The translations under genes and the position numbers were made by a program. Source: Zygnema cylindricum (lineage: Eukaryota > Streptophyta > Zygnematophyceae > Zygnematales > Zygnemataceae). From it: a stretch of DNA of 29,733 nt. The stretch is taken from positions 1 through 29,733 of the forward strand of contig JBBHKE010003573.1 in the NCBI GenBank assembly GCA_037447655.1. Reading direction: 5' to 3'. This document shows, one piece after another, positions 1 through 9,116 of this stretch (positions are counted from its first letter, which is position 1; each line of letters starts with the position of its first letter). A model generated the notes under the pieces. It made no database searches and was not told the DNA's origin. It saw only the letters and a program-made list of their open reading frames with translations.

Positions 1-159
1 CATATTACGTGCCGAAATTTTTTACAAAGCAGTTTACAAATTAGAGTACATGATAAATTAGTATCATGGTGTACCCGAAAAAACATAATTTACCGTAAAG
101 TACGCTAATTGTTTCATTACGCTATATTTTCTATTACGCTAATAGCGATTCACGGTGTA
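1..159. mobile_element. Right end of a TA-flanked inverted-repeat element, cut by the window edge
   Basis: The segment ends in an ACGCTAATAGCGATTC...CGGTGTA terminus (137..159), the inverse of the left ends seen at 848 and 1771. Its first ~130 bp resemble, in reverse orientation, the left half of the element at 1771..2274, including GCTAATTGTTTCATTACGCT and the AAAGCAGTTTA stretch. The left terminus lies outside the window. No coding sequence is seen. It is a non-autonomous relative of the other MITEs listed here. Confidence 0.6.
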
Positions 160-167
160 GTTTACTG

Positions 168-381
168 CAAAAATGAAATCAACTCGCGAACCGTTACATT
201 GAACTTGGACACATATTAAAGGACGACGTACAACATGTGTAAACTCGCACGAAACCAAATAAACTTCGTACAAAATAAAAATGCGTACCCGACTACCCGC
301 GTATAAATATCGATGAAACTAAAATGACACGTCGTCACGTCCACGGTGGACGTGACAACGAGTTGATTTCATTTTTGCGGC
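168..381. repeat. Foldback repeat, incomplete copy
   Basis: GCAAAAATGAAATCAACTCG at 168 is repeated inverted near 360..381 as GAGTTGATTTCATTTTTGC. The left arm continues with TGAACTTGGACACATATTAA and GTACAACATGTGTAAACTCG, almost the same as the left arm of the complete foldback at 8269..8557. The right arm is largely missing. A smaller palindrome sits inside at 333..360 (GTCACGTCCACGGTGGACGTGAC with flanks). No gene is seen. Confidence 0.6.
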
Positions 382-384
382 TAA

Positions 385-690
385 CGTGAAGTGATAAACT
401 ACCTGCGCGCAGCCATTTTATTTATATGTGGCTGCCGCAGTTTGGTTACAGTAAAACTGCGCCGACCGTGTGAATTTGTTTTTTTTATGACGGTCGACGT
501 TTGAAAGCGCGACAATAATTTAACTGCCGGTACAATAATCCGCCAGTCAAAGTTGTTCGACAGATTGACCGTCAGATTTGAAATTAAAGGTACGTAGCTT
601 GTACGAAATTGTACTTCAAATGTACAATTTCTGACAACTACTTGCGCGCAGCGAAAATCGTCTCTGCGATTAGCAATTCCCATTATTTTC
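385..690 (+). repeat. Dispersed repeat D, copy 1
   Basis: This ~300 bp segment runs from GTGAAGTGATAAACTACCTG to CGTCTCTGCGATTAGCAATT. It recurs at 6398..6757 (inverted), 15685..16020 (direct) and in part at 19080..19215. All copies share GCGCGCAGCC-like words, TTATTTATATGTGG, a GTCGACGTT...GCGCGACA word and CAATTTCTGACAACTA. A minus-strand reading frame of 136 codons crosses it (399..809), but the other copies do not keep it intact, so I do not call a gene. Superfamily unknown. Confidence 0.6.
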
Positions 691-847
691 ATACACAGTA
701 AGGGTACTTTCGCATGTGTTAAAGTTACAGTTATTTCGTGTCGTTTTCCTTCATAACTTAGAAAAAAACGAGAAAATCCGCAGCCGTACCAAAAAATTGA
801 AATTATCACAATACAAGTTGCATTACGGTGAATCTTTATACGTACAG

Positions 848-1069
848 TACACCGCCAATCGCTATTAGCGTAGAAGTTTCTTTAGCGTATACGAATTATT
901 AGCGTGATTTACGCTAATTGGGAATTTGGAAATTTTCGAAGAAATCGATTACTCTAATTAGGAATTAGGGTTTTTTTTTAAATAGTGTGGATAATTCTAT
1001 TTGAGAATAAAAGAAAAAAAATGCGGGATGGGACTAGCGTACACAACGCTAATAGCGATTGGCGGTGTA
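848..1069. mobile_element. 222-bp MITE with perfect inverted termini and TA flanks
   Basis: The left end reads TACACCGCCAATCGCTATTA and continues GCGT; the right end is its exact inverse (GCGATTGGCGGTGTA at 1055..1069). The element is too short to encode a protein and is AT-rich with long A and T runs. The outer TA at both ends fits a TA target duplication, as in Tc1/mariner-type elements, but the superfamily assignment is inference. Confidence 0.8.
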
Positions 1070-1770
1070 GTATGTCGTCTACCTCGAGGCAATTTGTCGT
1101 TTAGCGCATTTCGACCCATTTTCTCGTCCTTCCATCACATGTTCAAACTTTACATTAAATCACCTCGCGAGGTGATCTGAAATAAAGTCCAGTTAGGTAA
1201 GCGAATGGGCAGACGCTGTCGCACGTGTCTAAAGGTTTTTATATTTTTTGTGCGCGGAGTACCAAAAAAAAAACACATTGCACGTTTACAGCCTGTGCGT
1301 ACTGTTTTCCGTGCGCTGATTTCCGTACAGAGTCGTCTCTCTCAAATACACGTGTCTTCACACATACGGCGTATGAAAAACATTGACCACCAGTCGGCAA
1401 ATGGGAAGACGAAAAACGAAACGGCATTTCTTTGCGACAGCGAAAGGCATTTCAGTGTTTCGACACGTGGACAATGTGGAGTACGGATATTACGAAGTGA
1501 CAAAAATTGTACAGCGTGCATAGAAGCGCCTCAAATTGAAGCTTAGTGGAAGTTTCGCTTCATTTTGTGTACCACTTCATCTGTCACAATGTTTCGTACA
1601 CGTCTACGTAAGTCACTTTTTTAGGTGACAAGTTGTTTTCGTTTACATCCGAATGCCCTGAAAGTTGTACGGAGAATCTTCGCTAAAAAACAAAGTAACA
1701 AGACTAAGTTTCGGTTACATGCGAAAGTACCCTAATAAGTAGATTGTGAACATATTGTGAAACACACTGG
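1070..1770. other. Interval with no supported gene
   Basis: This 700 bp stretch lies between two MITEs. It contains an 18-bp perfect palindrome at 1159..1176 (ATCACCTCGCGAGGTGAT) and many TGTAC/GTACG words. A plus-strand frame of 113 codons at 1205..1546 has no recognisable motif, signal or family resemblance. I see nothing else that can be supported. Confidence 0.5.
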
Positions 1771-2274
1771 TACACCGTGAATCGCTATTAGCGTAATGAA
1801 ATAGATAGCGTAATGAAACAATTAGCGTTATTTACGCTAATTGGGAATGTCGTTTTTTTTGGAAATAATATTTATTCTAATTTTTCGTACTAAACTGCTT
1901 TGTAAAAATTTTCGGTGCAGAATATCTCCACACTACAATATGTGCATGTACGAAATTGTTCAAATTGTACGCCGTCGCGTTTTTTTTACATCTGCAAATG
2001 CCGGAAAAAATTACGCAATTACGTGTTAGCGCGACTACGGGACAGCGTGAATATCTTTTCTGTACTTTTATACTTGAATAAGTACAAAAAGTACGGCTCA
2101 CCGTACACCACACTATTTTTAATGGCACTTTATGAGAGTCATGAATCCTATTTAATGGGCTACCTCAAATAACGTGTAGAAACATTTAGAATGTTTAATT
2201 CTATTTGAGAATTTGCCGGAAAAAACAGGGTACCTCAATTAGCGTCCAACACGCTAATAGCGATTCATGGTGTA
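1771..2274. mobile_element. 504-bp MITE, same terminal family
   Basis: The left end TACACCGTGAATCGCTATTA and right end ...GCGATTCATGGTGTA are inverse copies with one visible mismatch, and both carry an outer TA. The 100 bp before the right end (AATTCTATTTGAGAATTTG, GGGTACCTCAATTAGCGT) reappear inverted as the left end of the element at 6758, so the two are close relatives. Short frames inside are not conserved and are not called. Confidence 0.8.
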
Positions 2275-2508
2275 GAGTTGAGTGGTCCTAAAACAAACAC
2301 GCGTATGCACATTTTGTGTACACGTGAACATATATTGTTTCTCTCTGCCGTTTCCCGTCCGTACACTTGAACCTGCCCGTCCTTACGAACGTTTCGATCG
2401 AATGCCAGGAGTTGGAATTGTGGACTACGGCAACGCCGCACTAAATTTTGGCAGCAATTTTTGGCCTTCCCGCATTGGTACTAAAATACCGTTACCACCT
2501 CGAGAGCT
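2275..2508. other. Spacer without a supported gene
   Basis: The stretch is slightly richer in GC than its surroundings. A 93-codon plus-strand frame (2282..2563) runs through it and into the next element, but shows no recognisable domain. Confidence 0.4.
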
Positions 2509-4633
2509 AACACCGCTCATTGTTATAAGCGTTAAAGATTTATTAGTGTTACTTCAAAGTTAGAATTAATAATACTAATTTAGTGCAAGGAGACGTGGCA
2601 AATTGTAGTCCACGTCCGTAAATAATGTTGTTAACTCTATTTTGTGATTTTGGCCAGAATAGTGGCAACCGAATTAGTGTTATTAACACTAAGAACAATG
2701 AGCAGTGTAACCTTCCATTGGTAAGTTTTAGCGAAACGACCTCGGCTCTGTTTGAAAAGCAATCATCGGAGTGAATAAGAACCCGGCAATCGCTGACATT
2801 TTTATAACATTGTTTACCTCAACCAGTTAATTGATGGTCAAAGAATTTAATCCGATTAAAACCGAGATTTTAAAATGAAGAATATAAGTAAAGGTATTGA
2901 AACCATGAAGGTTCTTGTTTCTTGAAAAGATTTTGCGACACAAAAATTTAGACTTCAACTTGAAAAGAAGCTAGTGAAGCTGATTTCTCCGTCACATTCA
3001 ATTCTCCAGACTCAATTTTTTCATATTCTGTGTCATAACTTTTTGTTTCAATGCATAAATTTTTGCTCAGAATACGACGTAATTACAAATGCAACTCTGT
3101 GCGCCAATAGCAAGTGGCACAATCACCGCTTTGTCATGATTTCTCGGTCCAAGAATTGAGCTAATGGAAGATCGACTGTTAGTGTGTGTGTTGATACTGT
3201 GATCATGACTAGCAAGAAAGCAGGCATAATTCCAAGTTGTGTCATTCCCTTTTTTTGTTTCCATGTACTCGGATGGTTTTCCATCGCGTGATTTAAATAA
3301 AGCTCATAAAAACATCTAATAGCAAAGGAAGTAATAAAAATGCATGTCAATACTATCATGAAAATGACATGGCACAGTAATTCCATCATAAGCTATTTGC
3401 CTAATATAAAGCATTGTAGTGTTACTGCCTGTCGCCTGAATGGTGCAGGTGACATAATCATAATTTTTAGGCCACCCACAGTACAATTGAAGCTTGAACA
3501 ATTTTCCCATTCAATTTAACTGACAGCTGCTTATCTTCGTGGCAAAATGAAGTAGTATGCAGAATTTCTGCAGGTTTTAGTCTAAGGTTTGTTTCAGGGT
3601 TTGTTTCGCGACTGATGGAATATGCAAGAACAATAAGTCAACAATTCCAAGGGAGTTTCTAAACATCATATGAAGTGTACTTAACCTTCACTGAACACCA
3701 TTAACGCTTAATTCTTGAGCACCCGATTGGAAGAGTTCACTTTATACTATCATCACGACTACTATATACTCACCCAAAAAGGTTCTTGGCGGCCAAGAAA
3801 CCTCTAAACAAAAAAAAGTGAAAGGTCGCTGCATGAATATACACAAGTGAATAAACAAACGTGTTTTAAATGGAACGTACACCCACACAATTAATATTAA
3901 TTAACTGAACCGTACCTTATAAGAAAGTTAAAGAAAACCATTATTCAAAACAGATCTTCACCACAGCTTCATGTCAGTCCTACTACTATCCAAAAACTAA
4001 TCCATTTATTGATTATTAAGCTCAATATACACAATATCTACAGATAAAAACTTGCCACAAGAAAAAATAAAAAGAAAACTACCTGCCTCTGTCCTTCCCC
4101 CCTTGCAAGACTTTGTGTAAGTGGAACATTTCTCCCTGTCCACCATCCAAAGCACGCTTCTCTATGTGACAAAGTGTCAGTTGTTTCAAAAGCCTCTCTA
4201 AAATTGATCGAGGGAGATCCTCTCCCGGGGCTACTGTGGCAAGAACTGCTGCATTCAAATGGTCGGCGACGACCTCTCGTTGACTCGGTCCAAACAAATA
4301 ACCGACAGGCGAATCCGCGGGGTTTTCATATGCCAAAAGGGCAAGACATTCCTGTCCACATTATACCAAAATGCATCCGATTCCCACAAAAAATGATCAG
4401 CTTCGGAACTAAGGAAAGTACACACAGGGAATCACTACCAGCATGAAGTATTGATTAGTATGGAGAATGTTTTAATGTTGATTATTGTATTTCTGGTGCA
4501 AATGTTGTGAGTGATTGTGACCCACACGTTAAGAAAAAAACAAGTAATATAATTAACACAATTTCGGGCTCGAAGGGCAAAAAACATTGGTACTGAATTA
4601 GTGTTCTTAACGCTAATAGCAATTCACGGTGTA
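2509..4633. mobile_element. Candidate 2.1-kb element of the TA/CACCG family containing a host-like exon
   Basis: The right end, TAACGCTAATAGCAATTC...CGGTGTA (4608..4633), is a clear family terminus. The left end near 2509 (AACACCGCTCATTGTTATAA, then GCGTTAAAG) is a diverged inverse copy. Just inside it, AATACTAATTTAGTGCA and the next ~90 bp recur at 20974 onward, and the part near 3255 (TTGTTTCCATGTACTCGGAT) recurs near 21258, so the interior is also repeated. A CRA-domain exon lies at 4083..4351. Two separate insertions flanking the exon are the main alternative reading. Confidence 0.4.
4083..4351 (-). CDS. Exon of a RanBPM-like protein (CRA domain)
   Basis: The minus strand reads ECLALLAYENPADSPVGYLF and then PSQREVVADHLNAAVLAT, ..LERLLKQLTLCHIEKRAL.. 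and GGQGEMFHLHKVLQGGK. This is the C-terminal CRA region of RanBPM/RanBP9-like scaffold proteins, which in yeast and animals belong to the GID/CTLH ubiquitin-ligase complex. The plant forms share the S-P-V-G-Y-L, S-Q-R-E-V-V-A-D and L-x-R-Q-L-T blocks. The exon begins after an AG acceptor (GTGGACAG, then GAA) and ends at GGCAG before GTAG; it is 269 bp and open throughout. The SPRY, LisH and CTLH parts expected upstream were not found in the window, and no downstream exon could be identified. It could be part of a real gene with long introns, or a captured fragment inside the element at 2509..4633. Confidence 0.75.
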
Positions 4634-5314
4634 TCTTCACGGATTATCACACCAGAGTGACAGGGACAAAAAATCCTACCAAAAATGTTATCTTTCAAAA
4701 CAGTACAGATAGTAGACGTACACAAACACACCTCAAAAAAAATAATAGACACAACTACTATCGACCACGGCCCTATCTGACATGCAAGCAGGATTGTAAA
4801 ATGGAAAGGCTACTGCGCAGTGGAGGTCGGCCATGCTCTCTAATAGACTTTACTCTGCAGAAAAACCTAATGCAGTGGGTTAAACCTTATGGTTGTCTTT
4901 TCTAATCGTTGGAAATTGAGCAGCTGCGCCTCCACTCTAGTACCTACTACCCAAAATGTCAACAAATTTCCAATGACTCTGTTGTTACTAAACCATAAAA
5001 AGTTTGATGTCATTGAAAAGAAAATAACAGAAAATGAAATCTTTTGTCAAAACAACACTGTTATGATTTTGTGCAAATCATAACAGAACAAAAATGACAC
5101 CTGCAGGTCATAAAAATGACCCCATTAAACACCAAATAGAACATGTGGAAAATAGTGCTGCAAAAAAAGCATGAAAAAGAACAATAAACAACTAGAACAA
5201 AAGTAACATTCCAAGCAAATCAAAAAACTATCTAAAAGCAGCAAAAGCGAAAAAGTCTTACCGTCCAACATATTTAGACTGCATCATCTGAAATTTCGGT
5301 CTCTTTCATAATTC
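4634..5314. other. Interval without a confirmed gene
   Basis: The stretch is A-rich. On the minus strand, TTTCAG followed by ATGATGCAGTCTAAATATG and ending before GTAAGACT (about 5260..5290) has the form of a micro-exon with consensus splice sites. Its peptide is too short to assign, and I do not call it. Frames at 4657..4905 and 4889..5083 have no recognisable features. Confidence 0.4.
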
Positions 5315-5317
5315 CTC

Positions 5318-5916
5318 TCCTATGTACCAAAATTTACTGAACTATTTACCACAGTTTACTGAACTATGTACCACAGTCTACTTTACTGAACTATTTAGAA
5401 CATTTTATTGAACTATTTACCATAGTTGAGTGAATTTTTCACCACAGTTCACTGAACCGTTTACCACAGTTTACTATAATTTTTACCAGTTTACTGAAAT
5501 ATGCACCACATTTTACTGAATTATTTACCAAAGTTGACTGAACTGTTTAGAACAGTTTAGTGAATTGGTTACCGCAGTTTACTGAAATATTTACCACAGT
5601 TCACTGATCTATTTACCACAGGTTACTGTACTTTTTAACGCAATTTTCTGAAATATTTACCAGAGTTGACTGAACTGTTTACCATAGTTTAGTGAACTAT
5701 ATAGCAGAATTTACTGAACTACTTACCACATTTTACTAAAATTCCTATCACAGTTTGATGAACTATTTTCCACAGTTTATTGATCTTTTTACCGTAGTTT
5801 AGTGAACTATGTACCACAGTTACTAAACTATTTACCATAGTTGAGTGAACTTTTTACCACAGTTCACTAAAACTTTTGCACAGTTCAGTGAACTATTGAC
5901 CACTGTATACTGAGCG
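5318..5916. repeat. Degenerate 22-bp tandem array, about 26 units
   Basis: The unit is close to CTGAACTATTTACCACAGTT followed by TA. Almost every unit keeps the 22-bp spacing; a few are 20, 21 or 27 bp. Units differ from one another at several positions, with common variants TTTACCATAG, AGTTGAGTGA and AATATTTACC, so the array is old. It has no long open frame. It ends at a unique sequence near 5917. Confidence 0.9.
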
Positions 5917-6120
5917 AGTCATCAGCTGCAAGTGCCACTCCAGTTTCAACTTCCAGCATCGTAGACTCATCCATTTTACAGATTGTTGAGATGTCGATGT
6001 TCAATATTTTCTTTCATACATTTGTGCCAGACTAGAAACGATAATCGTGTCTGCTTCCTCATCAGATGCCTTCCACGTAGCCTACAGTACTTTTTGGATT
6101 ATCTGTTCCTGAAGTAGAAT
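5917..6120 (-). other. Unique sequence with a short minus-strand open stretch
   Basis: Between the 22-bp array and the GA-rich tract the minus strand has an open stretch of about 43 codons containing MDESTMLEVETGVALAADDS, with a possible GTATAC donor after it. The sequence looks more like coding DNA than the repeats around it. It is too short to assign, and no matching acceptor is obvious. It could be an exon of the gene represented at 4083..4351; this is speculation. Confidence 0.2.
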
Positions 6121-6310
6121 AGGATTTAGAGAGAGAGAGGTGAAGAGAGGGAGAGAGTGAAAGAGATAAAGATAAATAGATAGAGAAAGGGTGGAGGCGG
6201 GCGTAGGAGGGGGCAAGGAGAGGAAAGAGATAGGGAGAGGTCGAAGAGGCGCAGCAGCTATGAAATCGAAGGAAAAAGAAAGCTAAGAGGGAGGGGGAGG
6301 GAGCACAAGA
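6121..6310. repeat. GA-rich polypurine tract
   Basis: About 190 bp of almost pure purine on the plus strand, with GAGAGAGAGA, GGGAGAGAG, GATAGATAGA and GGGAGGGGGA patches. It is a degenerate microsatellite. The opposite strand encodes only low-complexity serine/leucine runs (6062..6370), which are rejected as a gene. Confidence 0.85.
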
Positions 6311-6397
6311 ACAGGAACACGTTTTATGTTCTTTGATTTCAGTTTCCGTGACAAGCGTGGAAAATTTCATGAAAAGTACTATAATTTTTGGGAATTA

Positions 6398-6757
6398 CTA
6401 ATTGTAGAGACGATTTTAGCTGCGCGCAGATAGTTGTCAGAAATTGTACATTTGAAGTACAGTTTCGCACAAGCTACGTACCTTTGAGTTCAGATTTGAC
6501 GGTCCTTTGAGTTCAGATTTGACGGTCGTTTGAGTTCAGATTTGACGGTCAGCCCGTCGAATAAATTTGACTGGCGAAATATTTTAATGGCGGTTAAAAA
6601 AGAGTCGCTCTTGCGAACGTCGACCGTCATAAAATAAAAAACAATTCACACGGCCGGCGCAGGTTTACTGTAACCAAACTGCGGCAGCCACATATAAATA
6701 AAATGGTTGCGCGCAGGTAGTTTATCACTTCACGTTAGCCGCAAAAATGAAATCAAC
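6398..6757 (-). repeat. Dispersed repeat D, copy 2 (inverted), with a triplicated 23-mer
   Basis: This is the inverse of the copy at 385..690: GAGACGATTTTAGCTGCGCG, TAGTTGTCAGAAATTGTACA, ACAATTCACACGG, CCACATATAAATAAAATGG. At 6482..6550 the word CTTTGAGTTCAGATTTGACG (followed by GTC) is present three times in tandem, once only in the other copies. The repeat stops exactly where the MITE at 6758 begins. Confidence 0.65.
6482..6550. repeat. Three tandem copies of a 23-bp unit
   Basis: Three almost identical units, each CTTTGAGTTCAGATTTGACG plus GTC, sit head to tail inside repeat D. Other copies of D hold one diverged version, so this is a local expansion. Confidence 0.9.
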
Positions 6758-7033
6758 TACACCGTGAATCGCTATTAGCGTGTTGGTCGCTAATTGAGGT
6801 ACTTGTTTTTTTGTGCAAATTCTCAAATAGAATTAGACATTCTAAATGTTCCTACACGTTATTTGAGGTGCTCCATAAAATAGGATTCATGACTTTAATA
6901 TAGTGTCATCGTACGACAAGTGTCAGACCGTACAAAATTGTATCTTCTTCAGTGAAAAGGTATAATTAATGAGTTTTAGTAACCGCGGACGCATGAGAAC
7001 GTGCGCTCTAAAAAGATGATACAATCAGGCTGT

Positions 7034-7041
7034 CAAATATC
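7034..7041 (+). repeat. 8-bp target site duplication, left copy
   Basis: CAAATATC immediately before the element at 7042, identical to 7938..7945. Confidence 0.9.
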
Positions 7042-7937
7042 TAGTGTTGTGTATCGGTAAGGATTTGCCGATAACCGATATGGGCCTTTTTTCGGGTATC
7101 CGATAATCGATATATTGGTACGATATATCGACATCGGTCTTATCGCCGATAAGTAGCCGATAATATCGGGTACTTATCGGCGATAATGCCGATAACGATA
7201 ATTATCGGCGATATCTGTACGGACCGTACAGATAAATGTACGGTATGTACACTCAACTGTACGTCATATTCTCCGGACGTGTACAAGCATAGAAAGTACT
7301 GTAGCCGCCATGAAATCTGTACGATTTTGATACGGATCCAGTAAAAACGATGTACCTTTCACATCCGACGCCATGGCTTTGTCCCATAATTCCTTGAAAT
7401 CCACTAAGGACCTGCCACGTGTCAACCAGTCGGCTTTTTTGGCAAAAGCTGCCAAAAGAGCCATTCCGGGATGCCTGCGCTCACGCTGGCCCGTCCGTTC
7501 GTGTTTTCTCATTCCAAGTCGTCCGTTCGATTCCGGCGGCGCGCAGAATGTTATTTTGCGTCCGTTGTACTTTTGTGTCCGCCGTCCTTTTCCAGTTCCA
7601 TGTTCACCAGTTTTTTAGTAAATTCCCGTACGTCGCCGTAAAATTTTTGTTCAGTTAACCAGCCAACGTTTATGCGCAGCGTTTACCGTAATAAACTGCA
7701 GTTAAACTGTAACATAACAGATTTTTATACGTGGCATGCCACGCTATATAAAATCAATAAAATAATTCAGTATGTTATAAAGTACTATTGTACGCATACT
7801 ATATATTTTTCTAAGTTATCGCCGATATGGAATTTGTTGGTCCTAGACCGATATATCGGAAGCTCTGACCGTTCGATAACCGATAACTATCGGTATCGGT
7901 GTTATCGCGATAAGTTTTTTACCGATACACAACACTA
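7042..7937. mobile_element. Non-autonomous hAT-type element, 896 bp
   Basis: The ends are TAGTGTTGTGTATCGGTAA and its exact inverse (7919..7937), flanked by a perfect 8-bp duplication CAAATATC. An 8-bp duplication and TAGNG-type termini are typical of hAT elements. Both subterminal regions are packed with CCGATA/TATCGG words, as expected for transposase-binding repeats. The middle (about 7260..7660) is richer in GC and open on both strands: 7264..7512 minus, 82 codons, and 7373..7618 plus, 81 codons. Neither resembles a transposase. The middle may be captured host DNA, but I cannot name a source. Confidence 0.85.
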
Positions 7938-7945
7938 CAAATATC
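7938..7945 (+). repeat. 8-bp target site duplication, right copy
   Basis: CAAATATC immediately after the element ending at 7937, identical to 7034..7041. Confidence 0.9.
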
Positions 7946-8268
7946 ACTCTCGCACATATTCGTCCAGCAACCACGTTTCGATTGTGTGAACCTACGATTT
8001 GTGTACGATTTGGCAGATTTTGTACGAATACCTATATTAGTGTAAGTATGTTTGCGACCGACATTTATTTTTTTCAAAGACCCAAATTAGAATTATTAAA
8101 CAGATATAATGTATGTTTTTTTTTCAAAATGTTCATATTTTTAATTAGCGTAAACCAAGGTAATTTTTCATATACACTAAAGAAACTTTTAGGCTAATAG
8201 CGATTGGCGGTGCAGTTTCTCACTTCACGTGAGCTCCATTGTGAGAGCACACACCGACATTTGATTTA

Positions 8269-8557
8269 GCTGCAAAAATGGAATAAAATCGAGAACTGTT
8301 ACACTGAACTTGGACACAAATTAAAGGACGACGTACAACATGTATAAACTCGCACGAAACGAAATAAACTTCGTACAAAACAAAAAAGCGTACCCGCGTA
8401 TAAATATCGATGAAACTAAGGGTACGCTTTTTTTTATTTTATACATTTGTAGGAAGTATATTTTGTTTTGTGCGAGTTTATACATGTTGTACATCGTCCT
8501 TTAATTTGTGTCCAAGTTCAGTGTAATGGTTCGCGATTAGATTCCAATTTTGCGGCT
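8269..8557. repeat. Foldback element with ~125-bp arms
   Basis: The left arm (8269..8395, GCTGCAAAAATGG ... AAAAAAGCGTACCC) is matched by an inverted right arm (8420..8557, GGGTACGCTTTTTTTT ... CAATTTTGCGGC), with a 24-bp loop of GCGTATAAATATCGATGAAA and four more bases. Inner matched words include TGAACTTGGACACAAATTAA, GTACAACATGTATAAACTCG and AAGCGTACCC. The arms have drifted slightly. If transcribed, it would form a long hairpin RNA. Just before it, 8216..8262 matches 15685..15735 inverted (CACTTCACGTGAGCTCC, GTGAGAGCACACACCGACA). Confidence 0.85.
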
Positions 8558-8608
8558 AACGGTGGGCTTCCATTAGGCGTCCCAGTAATTGTACGGAAAA
8601 TTTTACTG

Positions 8609-8613
8609 AAGGG
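8609..8613 (+). repeat. 5-bp target site duplication, left copy
   Basis: AAGGG directly before the TG of the 5' LTR; the same five bases follow the 3' LTR at 15032..15036. Confidence 0.9.
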
Positions 8614-8817
8614 TGTAGAAATTAAAGGTTATTTTAGTATTTTCTAGGTTCTGTAAAATGCAGAAAAGAAGCAGAGGCAATCTGCCTCTAACTTCTCTCT
8701 CTAGCTCCCACACTTGTCGCAGTCACTGAAAGTTCGAGTGGGAGATAGAGCCATGGCCGCCTATGCTATCCCGACGGGGACACATATTAGGGTGGTAGAT
8801 TTTACCAAAATAAACTT

Positions 8818-8902
8818 GGCGGGCCCAAGATTTGAACCTGGTACCAGCCGTCCTCCAAAGTAGTCGGTAGCCTGTAGCCTTAGCTAACTAGTCTAAACCA
8901 GA
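8818..8902 (-). other. Antisense tRNA-like segment in the 5' LTR
   Basis: On the minus strand the A-box-like TAGTTAGCTAAGG (8878..8890) is followed ~40 nt later by GGTTCAAATCT (8828..8838), a near-consensus RNA polymerase III B box. CCAGG-TTCAAAT-CTTGG can form a T arm. The acceptor stem does not pair, so this is not a functional tRNA. It is more like a tRNA-derived SINE relic or an internal Pol III promoter. Confidence 0.4.
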
Positions 8903-9116
8903 GATATATGATATAGGGTTTCGTAGTTATTTTAATGTTAACACGTAGGCTATTTTCATTCAACGGGATATTTAGACATAGATACAGTTTGTAATGTACG
9001 GCGACAGAACATCCGAAACGGATACCGCGCATTTTGTTTCGAAGGCGAAACAAATAGTGAGCAAGTATTTATGACGACCACGATTGTAATCCGGCTTCAT
9101 TAGACAACCACGAAGC

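Larger units (their letters stand above)
6758..8213. mobile_element. MITE of the TACACCG family, split by a hAT-type element
   Basis: The left end is TACACCGTGAATCGCTATTA then GCGTG; the right end is GCTAATAGCGATTGGCGGTG followed by CA, a one-base change from TA. Removing the nested element 7042..7937 and one target copy leaves about 550 bp, similar to the 504-bp relative at 1771..2274, with which it shares ~100 bp of subterminal sequence. No gene is called. The MITE is older than the nested element, and repeat D lies outside it. Confidence 0.75.

Noticed and set aside
399-809. 136-codon minus-strand frame
   Set aside because: It lies on dispersed repeat D, is broken in the other copies and has no recognisable motif.
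6062-6370. 102-codon minus-strand frame rich in L, S and P
   Set aside because: Low-complexity translation of the GA-rich tract.
8818-8902. Functional tRNA gene on the minus strand
   Set aside because: The acceptor stem does not pair and the anticodon arm is not defined; only A- and B-box-like words and the T arm are present.
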